Assembly: GCA_016869735.1 (NCBI GenBank)
Contig: VGDL01000035.1
Coordinates: forward strand, 1-35,103
From: Alphaproteobacteria bacterium
GTDB lineage: Bacteria; Pseudomonadota; Alphaproteobacteria; Acetobacterales; Acetobacteraceae
Reading direction: 5' to 3'
DNA length: 35,103 bases
Numbering within the stretch: the first letter of the stretch is position 1; the number at the start of each line of letters is the position of its first letter. Below, one piece after another: positions 1 through 7,358 of this stretch. Both the position numbers and the translations under genes were made by a program. The notes below the pieces were generated by a model. That model saw nothing but the letters and a program-made list of their open reading frames with translations. It made no database searches and was not told the origin of the DNA.

Positions 1-304
1 CTTCCAAAAAAACCAGATGCAATTGTCAAACAACAAAAAAAGAACCAGCAACAGAACGCCATACGGCATCCCAAATCGCCGGCCCCCTCAAACCACACCG
101 ATCATCGGCAGGGCGAAAATACTAGCCAGGAAAACCTAACCAGTCAACCCTAAAAACCACACAACCTCGCGGTGGACGGGCTTCTAGTACCATCATCACA
201 ACACGTCAAGCGGGTTTCACAAAAACAACACAAAAACCCGCGTTCTTTCTAAGCATCTGTTTTTATTGCGCTTTGAAAGCTGGCGCCGCCACGGCCAGGC
301 CACG
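1..304. other. Left-edge non-coding stretch, no gene recognised
   Basis: I see no convincing gene here. The plus strand is rich in A and poor in T, and the stretch is less GC-rich than the rest of the window. On the minus strand the first 80 bases translate to a hydrophobic, F/L/W-rich string, but the same frame has stops further up, and such strings are expected from A-rich DNA. The stretch lies downstream of the minus-strand enolase-family gene ending at 305 and holds an inverted repeat at 210-241. It could be a decayed intergenic spacer. Confidence 0.5.
210..241. repeat. Inverted repeat, 8-bp arms, possible weak terminator
   Basis: GCGGGTTT at 210-217 is matched by AAACCCGC at 234-241, with a 16-base A/C-rich loop. 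It lies about 65 bases beyond the stop of the minus-strand enolase-family gene. No T-tract follows the stem on the minus strand, so a classic Rho-independent terminator is not shown. It may be an mRNA 3'-end structure or chance. Confidence 0.3.
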
Positions 305-1399
305 TCACCAGGCAGGCTCAAGCCCCAGCCCCGGCCCTTCCGGCACGGCAATCTGACCATCCTGCGGAGCCAAATGCTGCCCAAAAGGCGGGTTTTCGAG
401 GTCCGCAAAATAGATTTCCAAAGGCTCCGCGGCTTCCTGCGCCGCAAGGAAATGGAGGCTCGCCAGAAGTCCAGGCCCAAAATACGGGCAATGCGGCACG
501 ACGCGAAGCCCCGCCCCCTGCGCCAATTCGGCCACCTGCAGCAATGCTGTCAGCCCACCAAGCTTTGTCACGCTGGGCTGGAGAATGCCCGCCGCGCCCC
601 GTTCAATCATTTGGCAAAAATCTTCTGGATTGGCAGCGTTCTCACCAGCCGCAATCGCGCAAGGCGATGCGGCGCGCACACGCGCCATGGCGGCATAATC
701 CTCGGGTGGCCAGATAGGTTCCTCTACCCAAGCGATGCCAAGGTTCTTGACTGCCTCGCAAAACTCCACAGCATCAGCCTCCTCATCCCAGGCGCAATTG
801 ATATCGAGCATCAGTGGAATATCTGGGGGCATCGCTGCGCGGGCCGCACGAATGCAGCGCAGGTCAATTTCATGCAGTTTGATGTCACGATAGCCGCGCC
901 GCACAGCCTCAGCCGCATTGCGCGCGACATCTTCAGGGTTCCCATACCGCAACAGGCTTGCATAGGCGCGCAGCTTTTTCCGCGCGGCGCCACCCAACAA
1001 CGCGTGCAAAGGCTTTCCTGCAATTTTGCCGGCAATATCCCATAACGCAATATCAATTGCTGAAATGCCAAAAGTCACAGGACCGTTACGCCCGAAATTA
1101 TGAAAACGTTTATGCAGCATACGGTTGATTGCACCGATGTCGCGCGCATCCTGGCCAATGCAGGCCGGCGCAATGAGCCGATCAACCGCATCACGCGTTG
1201 TATCCACCAACGTAAAGCCGAAACCTTCTCCCCAACCATGGATTCCCTGTTCTGTCTCGACCTTTACGAGAAGCGTATCCATGGTTTTAAGGGCTAAATT
1301 TCCACCGGTAGCGCAACTATTGCCGCCCTGCGTATCAAGGGCCACCCCGTAGGTGAAAGCACTACGATGGATGCGGGTTTCGATCCGCGTGATCTTCAT
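305..1399 (-). CDS. Mandelate racemase/muconate lactonizing enzyme family protein (enolase superfamily)
   Basis: A 364-residue protein with the two-domain enolase-superfamily layout: an alpha+beta capping domain (about 1-120) and a TIM barrel. The Mg ligands are visible as D199 (LMLDIN), E226 (WVEEP) and E253 (AAGEN). The second-strand lysine motif reads IKLHE (K174, H176), and H303 (VVPHCPY) sits where the mandelate-racemase His is expected. The usual Asp of the His-Asp dyad (QPD) is replaced by S276 (QPSVTK). Members dehydrate or epimerise sugar acids and related carboxylates, and the substrate here is unknown. The start at 1399 (MKITRIE) is chosen because that is the usual family N-terminus; an in-frame ATG at 1420 with an AGGTGA-like site upstream is the alternative. 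It is divergent from a Bug-type receptor gene, which suggests uptake and processing of an organic acid. Confidence 0.85.
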   Translation of the reverse strand: MKITRIETRIHRSAFTYGVALDTQGGNSCATGGNLALKTMDTLLVKVETEQGIHGWGEGFGFTLVDTTRDAVDRLIAPACIGQDARDIGAINRMLHKRFHNFGRNGPVTFGISAIDIALWDIAGKIAGKPLHALLGGAARKKLRAYASLLRYGNPEDVARNAAEAVRRGYRDIKLHEIDLRCIRAARAAMPPDIPLMLDINCAWDEEADAVEFCEAVKNLGIAWVEEPIWPPEDYAAMARVRAASPCAIAAGENAANPEDFCQMIERGAAGILQPSVTKLGGLTALLQVAELAQGAGLRVVPHCPYFGPGLLASLHFLAAQEAAEPLEIYFADLENPPFGQHLAPQDGQIAVPEGPGLGLEPAW

Positions 1400-1497
1400 G
1401 CTGCGTTCTTTCATTTGCATCTTGCAGTTTCACCTGCTCTTGGGGATGATGGCATCCGACGTAGAAGAAAAAACACCAGAACAGAGGAAAGCCCATC

Positions 1498-2463
1498 ATG
1501 CTGCGCATTTTTGCTGCTACCCTTGTCTCACTATTCCTTAGCGCGCCCCTAGCAGCGCATGAGCAATTCCCAAGCCGCCCCATCCGCATCATTGTTCCTT
1601 TCACCGCCGGCGGCCCAAGCGATCTTGTCGCTCGGCTTTTGGCACCGAAAATGACAGCAACGCTCGGTCAGCCAGTTATTATTGACAATCGCCCAGGCGC
1701 GGGTGGCGTAACCGGCGTTGATGTGGCAGCGAAAGCGGCCCCCGATGGTTATACGATTGTTCTTGGCAGCGCCGGCGGCGTTGCCATTTCGCCGCAACTT
1801 GATCGCGGCACACCCTACGATCCTTCGCGCGATCTTGTGCCGCTGACACTTGGTGTTCTTGTGCCAGAGCCGATTGTCGTATCATCAGCAACCCCCTTTA
1901 GAACTTTGCAGGACCTTCTCGCGGCGGCGCGCGCTCAGCCTGGCAAAATTAATCAAGGCTCCACCGGTTCGGGTAGCCTGCCCCATTTGGCAGGCGAATT
2001 GCTAAAGAATGCCACCGGCATTGAAATGACCCATGTGCCCTATCGCGGCGGCGCGCCACTCACTACCGCGCTGGTCCAGAATGAGGTTCAGGTCGGACTT
2101 GCTGATTTGCCGATTCTTCTGCCGCAAATTCGTTCCGGGACAATTCGCGCACTTGCGGTTGGCTCTCCGCAGCGGCTGCCATGGCTGCCGGATGTGCCAA
2201 CGATGATTGAACTCGGCTACCCGAGCGTGGATACAAATAATTGGCACGGCTTTGTCGCACCCTCCCGTGTTCCGGAATCCATTCTGCAACGCCTGCATGA
2301 TGCCCTCGCAGGCGCACTGAAGGACCCGCAAATTTCGCGGCAACTCCATGACCAAGGCGCCGTGCCAGGCGGCAATAGCCGCGCGGAATTTGGCCAGTTC
2401 ATCAAGGCCGAGATGGCGAAATGGGGTGAGGTAATCAGGCGCGGCAATATCCGCGCCGACTGA
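1498..2463 (+). CDS. Tripartite tricarboxylate transporter (Bug family) substrate-binding protein
   Basis: A 321-residue exported receptor of the Bug/TctC family. It has a Sec-type signal peptide (about 1-20, ending near LAA) and the family hallmarks in order: SRPIRIIVPFTAGGPSD, GQPVIIDNRPGAGG, and AAPDGYT. Bug receptors bind carboxylates and other small ligands in the periplasm and hand them to a TctA/TctB membrane pair or act as sensors. No tctA or tctB gene is in the window, so this is an orphan receptor. An AGAGGAAAG ribosome binding site lies about 9 bases before the ATG. It is divergent from the enolase-family gene and faces ilvE convergently, with a 74-base gap. The family call is sure; the ligand is not predictable. 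Confidence 0.9.
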   Translation: MLRIFAATLVSLFLSAPLAAHEQFPSRPIRIIVPFTAGGPSDLVARLLAPKMTATLGQPVIIDNRPGAGGVTGVDVAAKAAPDGYTIVLGSAGGVAISPQLDRGTPYDPSRDLVPLTLGVLVPEPIVVSSATPFRTLQDLLAAARAQPGKINQGSTGSGSLPHLAGELLKNATGIEMTHVPYRGGAPLTTALVQNEVQVGLADLPILLPQIRSGTIRALAVGSPQRLPWLPDVPTMIELGYPSVDTNNWHGFVAPSRVPESILQRLHDALAGALKDPQISRQLHDQGAVPGGNSRAEFGQFIKAEMAKWGEVIRRGNIRAD

Positions 2464-2537
2464 TCATCAAAAACATCTGCGGTACGGAGGAAGCGTAACT
2501 GCGCCTCCTCCCGCCCGAGCGTTCACCAAAACGGCGA

Positions 2538-3611
2538 TCAGCCCTTCCGCACGATGCTTGTCCAGCCATGCGGATCGTTGCTGCGGCCATATTGCAAGCC
2601 AGTGATGGCGTCATAAAGCCGGCGCGTGACATCACCGATCTCACCACCATTGATCAAGACATCCTCACCCTTGTAGCCGAGCGTCCCAACCGGTGAGACT
2701 ACCGCCGCCGTCCCCGTGCCCCACATTTCCTTGAGCGTGCCGTCACGGCCGGCGGCCATCACTTCGTCAATGGCGATCGGGCGTTCGGTGACCTTCAGGC
2801 CCCAATCGCGCATCAATTGCATGGTGCTCGCGCGGGTCACTCCATCAAGGATGGTGCCGGTCAGCGGCGGCGTAATCACCTCATCGCCGATGCGCAGCAT
2901 GATGTTCATGGTGCCAACCTCATCGAGGTATTTGCGGTTGACGCCATCCAGATAGAGCACCTGCGAATAGCCTGCCTTCGCGGCATCGCGCTGGCCGGCA
3001 AGGCTCGCGGCGTAATTGCCGGCGGTCTTGGCTTCCCCAGTGCCGCCTTTCACCGCGCGGACATGCGTGTCAGATGCCAGGATTTTCACTGGCTTCACGC
3101 CTTCCTTGTAGTAGGTGCCAACGGGTGAAAGGATCAGGAAATACAGGTAATTATGCGCCGGATGCACGCCCAGCATCACATCGGTCGCGATAATGGTGGG
3201 GCGCAGATAAAGCGCGGTGCCGGGCTTGCGCGGCACCCATTCATGTTCAAGCCCGACCAACGCATCAAAGCTTTGGCGAATGATATCCACCGGCAATTCC
3301 GGCATGCACATGATCTGACCGGAACGGTTGAAACGCTCCGCATGGCGGTCCGGGCGGAAGAGGCGGATTTGGTCATCATCGCCACGGAATGCCTTGAGGC
3401 CATCGAAAATCGCCTGACCGTAATGCAGAACCGAAGTCGCAGGGTCCAGGCTGAGCGGCCCATAGGGCATGATCCGCGGCGAATGCCAGCCCTTCGCTTC
3501 CTGATAATCCATCAGGAACATATGATCGGTCAGCACCTTGCCGAAAGCCAATTCATCATCGGCGGGCTTCACCTTGGGGGTGGAGGTGCGGGTGATCGGG
3601 AAGGAAGCCAT
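2538..3611 (-). CDS. ilvE: Branched-chain amino acid aminotransferase
   Basis: A PLP-dependent fold-type IV aminotransferase of 357 residues, the length of the longer (eukaryote-like, type II) BCAT group. It interconverts Leu/Ile/Val and their 2-oxo acids using 2-oxoglutarate/glutamate. The Schiff-base lysine is K195 in the GEAKTAGNYAASL motif; ALYLRPTIIATD and YLDEVGTMNIM are further family signatures. The ATG at 3611 has TTGAGGA upstream. The 83-base upstream gap contains the AT-rich string TATAAAAAC (minus strand) and a GTAAG-N5-CTTAC inverted repeat at 3673-3687, possible promoter or operator elements that I cannot confirm. It is cytoplasmic and appears to be a single-gene unit. Confidence 0.94.
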   Translation of the reverse strand: MASFPITRTSTPKVKPADDELAFGKVLTDHMFLMDYQEAKGWHSPRIMPYGPLSLDPATSVLHYGQAIFDGLKAFRGDDDQIRLFRPDRHAERFNRSGQIMCMPELPVDIIRQSFDALVGLEHEWVPRKPGTALYLRPTIIATDVMLGVHPAHNYLYFLILSPVGTYYKEGVKPVKILASDTHVRAVKGGTGEAKTAGNYAASLAGQRDAAKAGYSQVLYLDGVNRKYLDEVGTMNIMLRIGDEVITPPLTGTILDGVTRASTMQLMRDWGLKVTERPIAIDEVMAAGRDGTLKEMWGTGTAAVVSPVGTLGYKGEDVLINGGEIGDVTRRLYDAITGLQYGRSNDPHGWTSIVRKG

Positions 3612-3694
3612 TGCTGCGTATCCTCAAGGGTTTTTATGAGTGGGGTCAGGTTAGCGCAGGTCTTGGGAAAAGGTAAGTAGTCCTTACATAGTTT

Positions 3695-4438
3695 TTATAT
3701 TTCGCCGTGCATGAGGGCGGCCAAGCGTGACTCCAGCCCGGTTTGCGGCGCTTGCGCCACGCGGGCAAGGGCGTGGCCTGCCCGGCAGGCCATAATCAGC
3801 GCGCAATCAAGGCTATCGAGTACCGGCACTGGAAGCAGCGCAGCCAGTTTCGGCGCCAAGCCCACCAGCCCCGCCCCGCCCAACACCACAACGCCAGCAC
3901 CCGCCGCGACTGCTTGGCGGGCTTCCTCGGCGATCAGGCCCAGCGCCTTTTCGGGTTCGCGCGCGATCATGTCGCCTGTGGGGGGAACAGACCGCACCTG
4001 GACGCTACCCCGCCCATGGCCGCGGACCAGGACGAATTCTTCCAGCATCGGGACCCAGGCAGCACCCCCGGTCAATAGCGCAATGCGCGGCGCCTGTTCC
4101 AAAGCCAGCGTAATGGAAGCTTCCGCCATGCCTACCACTGGAATAGGCAGCAATTCGCGCGCCGCTTCGATGGCCGGTTCGCCGAAACAGGCGATGATAG
4201 CGGCGCCGAAGCCTTGTGGATTATGGGGGCCGATATGCTCAGCCAAGCCCGCCAGCACCGCGTGGCCAGCAATGGCAACCGCGGCGCGGGTTGCGATATA
4301 GCGCGCGCCAAAGGGGGCGGTGGCCGGCACCAGATCGCAGGCCGGTAGGCCAAGTCGGGGCAGGGCTTCCTGCGCCCGGGCGGCGATCAGGGCGGTGATT
4401 GCGGGGTCGGTATTGCCGTTCAGAAGCAGAATGCGCAT
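3695..4438 (-). CDS. Aspartate/glutamate/hydantoin racemase family protein, second cysteine missing
   Basis: A 247-residue protein of the Asp/Glu/hydantoin racemase superfamily, whose enzymes epimerise or cleave small acids with a pair of cysteines. The N-terminal MRILLLNGNTD and the first catalytic cysteine, C84 in AAIIACFGEPAIEAARE, are clear. The second motif, normally LGCAG, reads LGGAG (G187, G188), so the usual second cysteine is a glycine; codons GGC GGG GCG leave no doubt. With one cysteine it may act as a lyase/decarboxylase-like enzyme (one-Cys relatives include arylmalonate decarboxylase) or on a different substrate. Start 4438 is preferred because the beta-strand begins at once; an ATG at 4474 would add 12 basic residues. 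It is 83 bases upstream of ilvE on the same strand, but co-transcription is unproven. Confidence 0.8.
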   Translation of the reverse strand: MRILLLNGNTDPAITALIAARAQEALPRLGLPACDLVPATAPFGARYIATRAAVAIAGHAVLAGLAEHIGPHNPQGFGAAIIACFGEPAIEAARELLPIPVVGMAEASITLALEQAPRIALLTGGAAWVPMLEEFVLVRGHGRGSVQVRSVPPTGDMIAREPEKALGLIAEEARQAVAAGAGVVVLGGAGLVGLAPKLAALLPVPVLDSLDCALIMACRAGHALARVAQAPQTGLESRLAALMHGEI

Positions 4439-4686
4439 GGGGCGCTTCTGCCGCCTGACGCTCGCGGCTGGCAAGGGCGCTTGTTGCCCCTCCGAATTTT
4501 TCTATTGCGCCCTGGCGCGCGGCGCCGCATCGTCAAGCAGTGCTGCCGCTAAAATAGGCAGGAATGAAAATTCCTGACCGCGGGACCTACACCGGGGGTG
4601 GCACAGGCTTTGCTGCGCCCGATTGTTGATCTTTCTCCGGATGGTTCGTGCTGGGGGTAGGTTCGGCGATTTTGGGTTCTTGGGTG

Positions 4687-4706
4687 GCAGTTTCCCCCGA
4701 AACTGC
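4687..4706. promoter_or_regulatory. Perfect inverted repeat before the ABC transporter operon
   Basis: GCAGTTTC at 4687-4694 and GAAACTGC at 4699-4706 form a perfect 8-bp inverted repeat around CCCC. It ends 28 bases before the ATG of the binding-protein gene at 4735, within the 296-base divergent region. It could be a repressor site or, if transcribed, a 5'-leader hairpin with a tetraloop. The function is inferred from position only. Confidence 0.4.
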
Positions 4707-4734
4707 TGGAACGCGACGAAGGGAGAGTAACGCG

Positions 4735-6351
4735 ATGCGATTGAAGAAATTCTTGATGACGGCCTGCCTAGTGGCGCTGCCGGTGCTTGGCGCTTCCATT
4801 GCGCAGGCGCAGGGCACGCTGCGTATTGGCATGACGGCAGCGGATATTCCGCTGACAAACGGCCAGCCCGATCAGGGTTTTGAGGGCAACCGCTTCACCG
4901 GCATTCCGCTGTTTGACAGCCTGACCATGTGGGACCTGTCCTCGGCGGATAAGCCTTCCGTGGTGATCCCAGGTCTTGCGACCGAATGGGCAGTGGATGC
5001 CAATGACAAGACGCGCTGGATATTTCGGTTACGGCGCGGTGTGAAATTCCATGACGGGTCGGATTTCAACGCTGATGCCGTGGTGTGGAATGTGCGCAAG
5101 GTGCTTGACCGTGAGGCGCCGCATTACGATCCGCGCCAGGTTGGTGTAACCGCGACCCGGATGCCAACACTCCGTCGCGCGGAAAAGATTGATGATTACA
5201 CCGTTGCCCTGTTCACGTCTGAACCGGACAGTCTGCTGCCCATCAACCTGACTAACCTTTTCATGGCGAGCCCCGTCCAATGGAATAAAATGCGCGCGAG
5301 CAGCGCGAATGCCGAAGCCGCATGGCTTGCCTTTGCGCGCGATCCTTCAGGCACTGGCCCCTTCCGCCTGACCCGCTTTGTTGCGCGTGAACGTGTGGAG
5401 TATGCGCGCAATGATGCTTATTGGACGGATAAGGCCAAGCTTGATCGCCTGATCCTGCTGCCGATTCCGGAAGCCAATGCGCGCACCGCCGCACTACTTT
5501 CCAATCAGGTGGATTGGATTGAAGCGCCATCACCCGATACCATTCCGCAGCTCCGCCAACGCGGCATGGTCATTACAAGCAATGCGCAGCCCCATGTCTG
5601 GCCCTGGCAGCCCTGCTTTACCGAAGGCTCGCCGATGGCCGATGTGCGCGTGCGTCGCGCGCTCAATCTTGCCATTGACCGTGAAGGGTTGCGCACGCTG
5701 TTGGGGGGCATGATGTCCATTCCCGTCGGCACCGTGCCGCGCGGCCACCCTTGGTTCGGCAACCCAAGCTTCAGCATCCGTACCGATAAGGCCGAAGCGC
5801 GCCGCCTGCTCGCGGAAGCGGGCTATGGGCCGCAGCGTCCTTTGAACCTGAAGGTGCAGATTTCCGCCTCCGGTTCAGGCCAAATGCAGCCCTTGCCGAT
5901 GAATGAGTTCCTGCAGCAGGATTTGAAGCAGGTTGGCGTGAACATCGAATTCGACGTTCTTGAATGGAATGCGTTGTTCGCTTCCTGGCGTCAGGGCTGC
6001 CGCGATACGTCAGCGCGCGGGGCACACATGACCAACGTGTCCTTTGCCGCCATGGACCCCTTCTTTGCCATGGTACGCTTCTGGGATTCGAAAATGGCGC
6101 CGCCTGTTTCGAACAATTGGGGCTTCTTCAACAATCCGCGCTTTGACGCGATGATTGCTGAGGCGCGCAATGCCTTCGAACCTGCCGTGCGCGATGCCGC
6201 ACTCGCCCGCCTGCATGCTGCCGGCGTGGATGAGGCACTGTTCATCTGGATTGCGCATGATGTGTCCCCACGTGCGATGAACCCGCGTGTGCGCGGTTAT
6301 GTGCAGCCGCAAAGCTGGTTCGTGGATTTGCGTCTGCCCTATATCCAGTAA
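4735..6351 (+). CDS. Peptide/nickel-type ABC transporter substrate-binding protein (SBP_bac_5 family)
   Basis: A 538-residue periplasmic receptor of the oligopeptide/dipeptide (cluster C) class, which binds peptides, opines, glutathione or similar solutes. The signal peptide is MRLKKFLMTACLV... with cleavage near AQA-Q (residue 24). Typical family segments are visible: RWIFRLRRGVKFHDGSDFNADAV, PSGTGPFRLTRF, VRVRRALNLAIDREGL and the AEARRLLAEAGY repeat. The start at 4735 is chosen over the longer frame from 4648 because GGGAGAG precedes it and the signal peptide begins there. Two permease genes follow, separated by a strong stem-loop (6358-6387). ATPase subunits are not encoded nearby. Confidence 0.9.
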   Translation: MRLKKFLMTACLVALPVLGASIAQAQGTLRIGMTAADIPLTNGQPDQGFEGNRFTGIPLFDSLTMWDLSSADKPSVVIPGLATEWAVDANDKTRWIFRLRRGVKFHDGSDFNADAVVWNVRKVLDREAPHYDPRQVGVTATRMPTLRRAEKIDDYTVALFTSEPDSLLPINLTNLFMASPVQWNKMRASSANAEAAWLAFARDPSGTGPFRLTRFVARERVEYARNDAYWTDKAKLDRLILLPIPEANARTAALLSNQVDWIEAPSPDTIPQLRQRGMVITSNAQPHVWPWQPCFTEGSPMADVRVRRALNLAIDREGLRTLLGGMMSIPVGTVPRGHPWFGNPSFSIRTDKAEARRLLAEAGYGPQRPLNLKVQISASGSGQMQPLPMNEFLQQDLKQVGVNIEFDVLEWNALFASWRQGCRDTSARGAHMTNVSFAAMDPFFAMVRFWDSKMAPPVSNNWGFFNNPRFDAMIAEARNAFEPAVRDAALARLHAAGVDEALFIWIAHDVSPRAMNPRVRGYVQPQSWFVDLRLPYIQ

Positions 6352-6357
6352 TATCTG

Positions 6358-6387
6358 ATCGCCGGGCGGCAATGACCGCCCGGCGAT
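6358..6387 (+). promoter_or_regulatory. Intercistronic stem-loop between binding protein and permease genes
   Basis: ATCGCCGGGCGG (6358-6369) pairs perfectly with CCGCCCGGCGAT (6376-6387), leaving a six-base loop CAATGA. It begins 7 bases after the binding-protein stop and ends 13 bases before the permease ATG, and has no T-tract. In other ABC operons such structures protect the upstream mRNA from 3' decay, so the receptor is made in excess over the membrane parts. That role is inferred here from position and from the strength of the stem. Confidence 0.7.
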
Positions 6388-6400
6388 TGCCGGAGAGACA

Positions 6401-7354
6401 ATGTTTTTTTACCTGATCCGACGCATCGCCTATGGCATCCCGATCGCATTGGCGGTCGGGTTTGTCTGTTTCATGCTAGTGCAGATTGCGCCGGGTGATC
6501 CCATCAATGCCATTGTCCCACCTGATGCGCCGGGCGATGTGGTGGAACAGGTGCGGCGCGATTACGGTTTGGACAAGCCCCTGCCAGTTCAATTCGGGCT
6601 TTGGCTCATGAAGGTGGTGCAGGGCGATCTGGGGCGGTCACTCGCGTCTGGTCGTCCGGTTTGGTCTGACCTTTCCAGCGCCATTGGCAATACGCTGATG
6701 CTGGCGGCCTCCGCTTCCTTGCTCGGCTTCATTCTGGGCTGTGCCCTTGGCGGGCTTGCCGGCACTTTCCGCGGTTCTTGGCTCGATCGCGCAGCGGTAA
6801 CAATCGCGGTGGGCGGCGTTTCCGTGCCGCATTATTGGCTGGGCATGGTGCTGGTGGTGATTTTCTCGGTCCAATTGAATTGGCTGCCAGCGATGGGCGC
6901 AGGGCCAGGCGGTTCTGCTGATTGGGCCTGGGGTTGGGAGCATATGAAGCACCTGATCCTGCCAACAGTAACCCTTTCTGTCATTCCCATGGGCATTGTG
7001 ACCCGCACGGTGCGTGGCATTGTTGCTGAAATCATGAACCAGGAATTCGTCACGGCTTTGCGCGGCAAGGGCCTTACGCGGCGCGGCGTGTTTTTGCATG
7101 TCGTGAAAAATGCCGCGCCCACTGCGCTTGCGGTCATGGGCTTACAGCTTGGCTACCTGATGGGTGGGTCCATTTTGGTGGAAACAGTCTTTTCGTGGCC
7201 GGGCACAGGGCTATTACTGAACAACGCCATCTTCCAACGTGATTTGCCAGTGCTGCAGGGAACCATCCTGGTGCTGGCGATGTTCTTCGTCATTCTCAAT
7301 CTTCTGGTGGATCTGATGCAGACCGCGCTTGATCCGCGCATCAAGCGGAATTGA
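6401..7354 (+). CDS. ABC transporter permease, DppB/OppB type
   Basis: A 317-residue inner-membrane permease with about six membrane helices. The N-terminus MFFYLIRRIAYGIPIAL is the usual first helix of DppB-type subunits, followed by PGDPI and the long periplasmic loop DYGLDKPLPVQF. The cytoplasmic coupling (EAA-type) loop is seen as FVTALRGKGLTRRGVFLHVVKN, and the C-terminus ALDPRIK is typical. GGAGAG lies before the ATG. The second permease gene starts 4 bases after its stop, so the two are surely co-transcribed and probably form a heterodimeric channel. Confidence 0.92.
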   Translation: MFFYLIRRIAYGIPIALAVGFVCFMLVQIAPGDPINAIVPPDAPGDVVEQVRRDYGLDKPLPVQFGLWLMKVVQGDLGRSLASGRPVWSDLSSAIGNTLMLAASASLLGFILGCALGGLAGTFRGSWLDRAAVTIAVGGVSVPHYWLGMVLVVIFSVQLNWLPAMGAGPGGSADWAWGWEHMKHLILPTVTLSVIPMGIVTRTVRGIVAEIMNQEFVTALRGKGLTRRGVFLHVVKNAAPTALAVMGLQLGYLMGGSILVETVFSWPGTGLLLNNAIFQRDLPVLQGTILVLAMFFVILNLLVDLMQTALDPRIKRN

Positions 7355-7358
7355 CGCC

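Noticed and set aside
1-82. Hydrophobic minus-strand translation resembling a membrane helix of a transporter
   Set aside because: Stops occur in the same frame just upstream, and A-rich DNA gives F/L-rich complements by chance.
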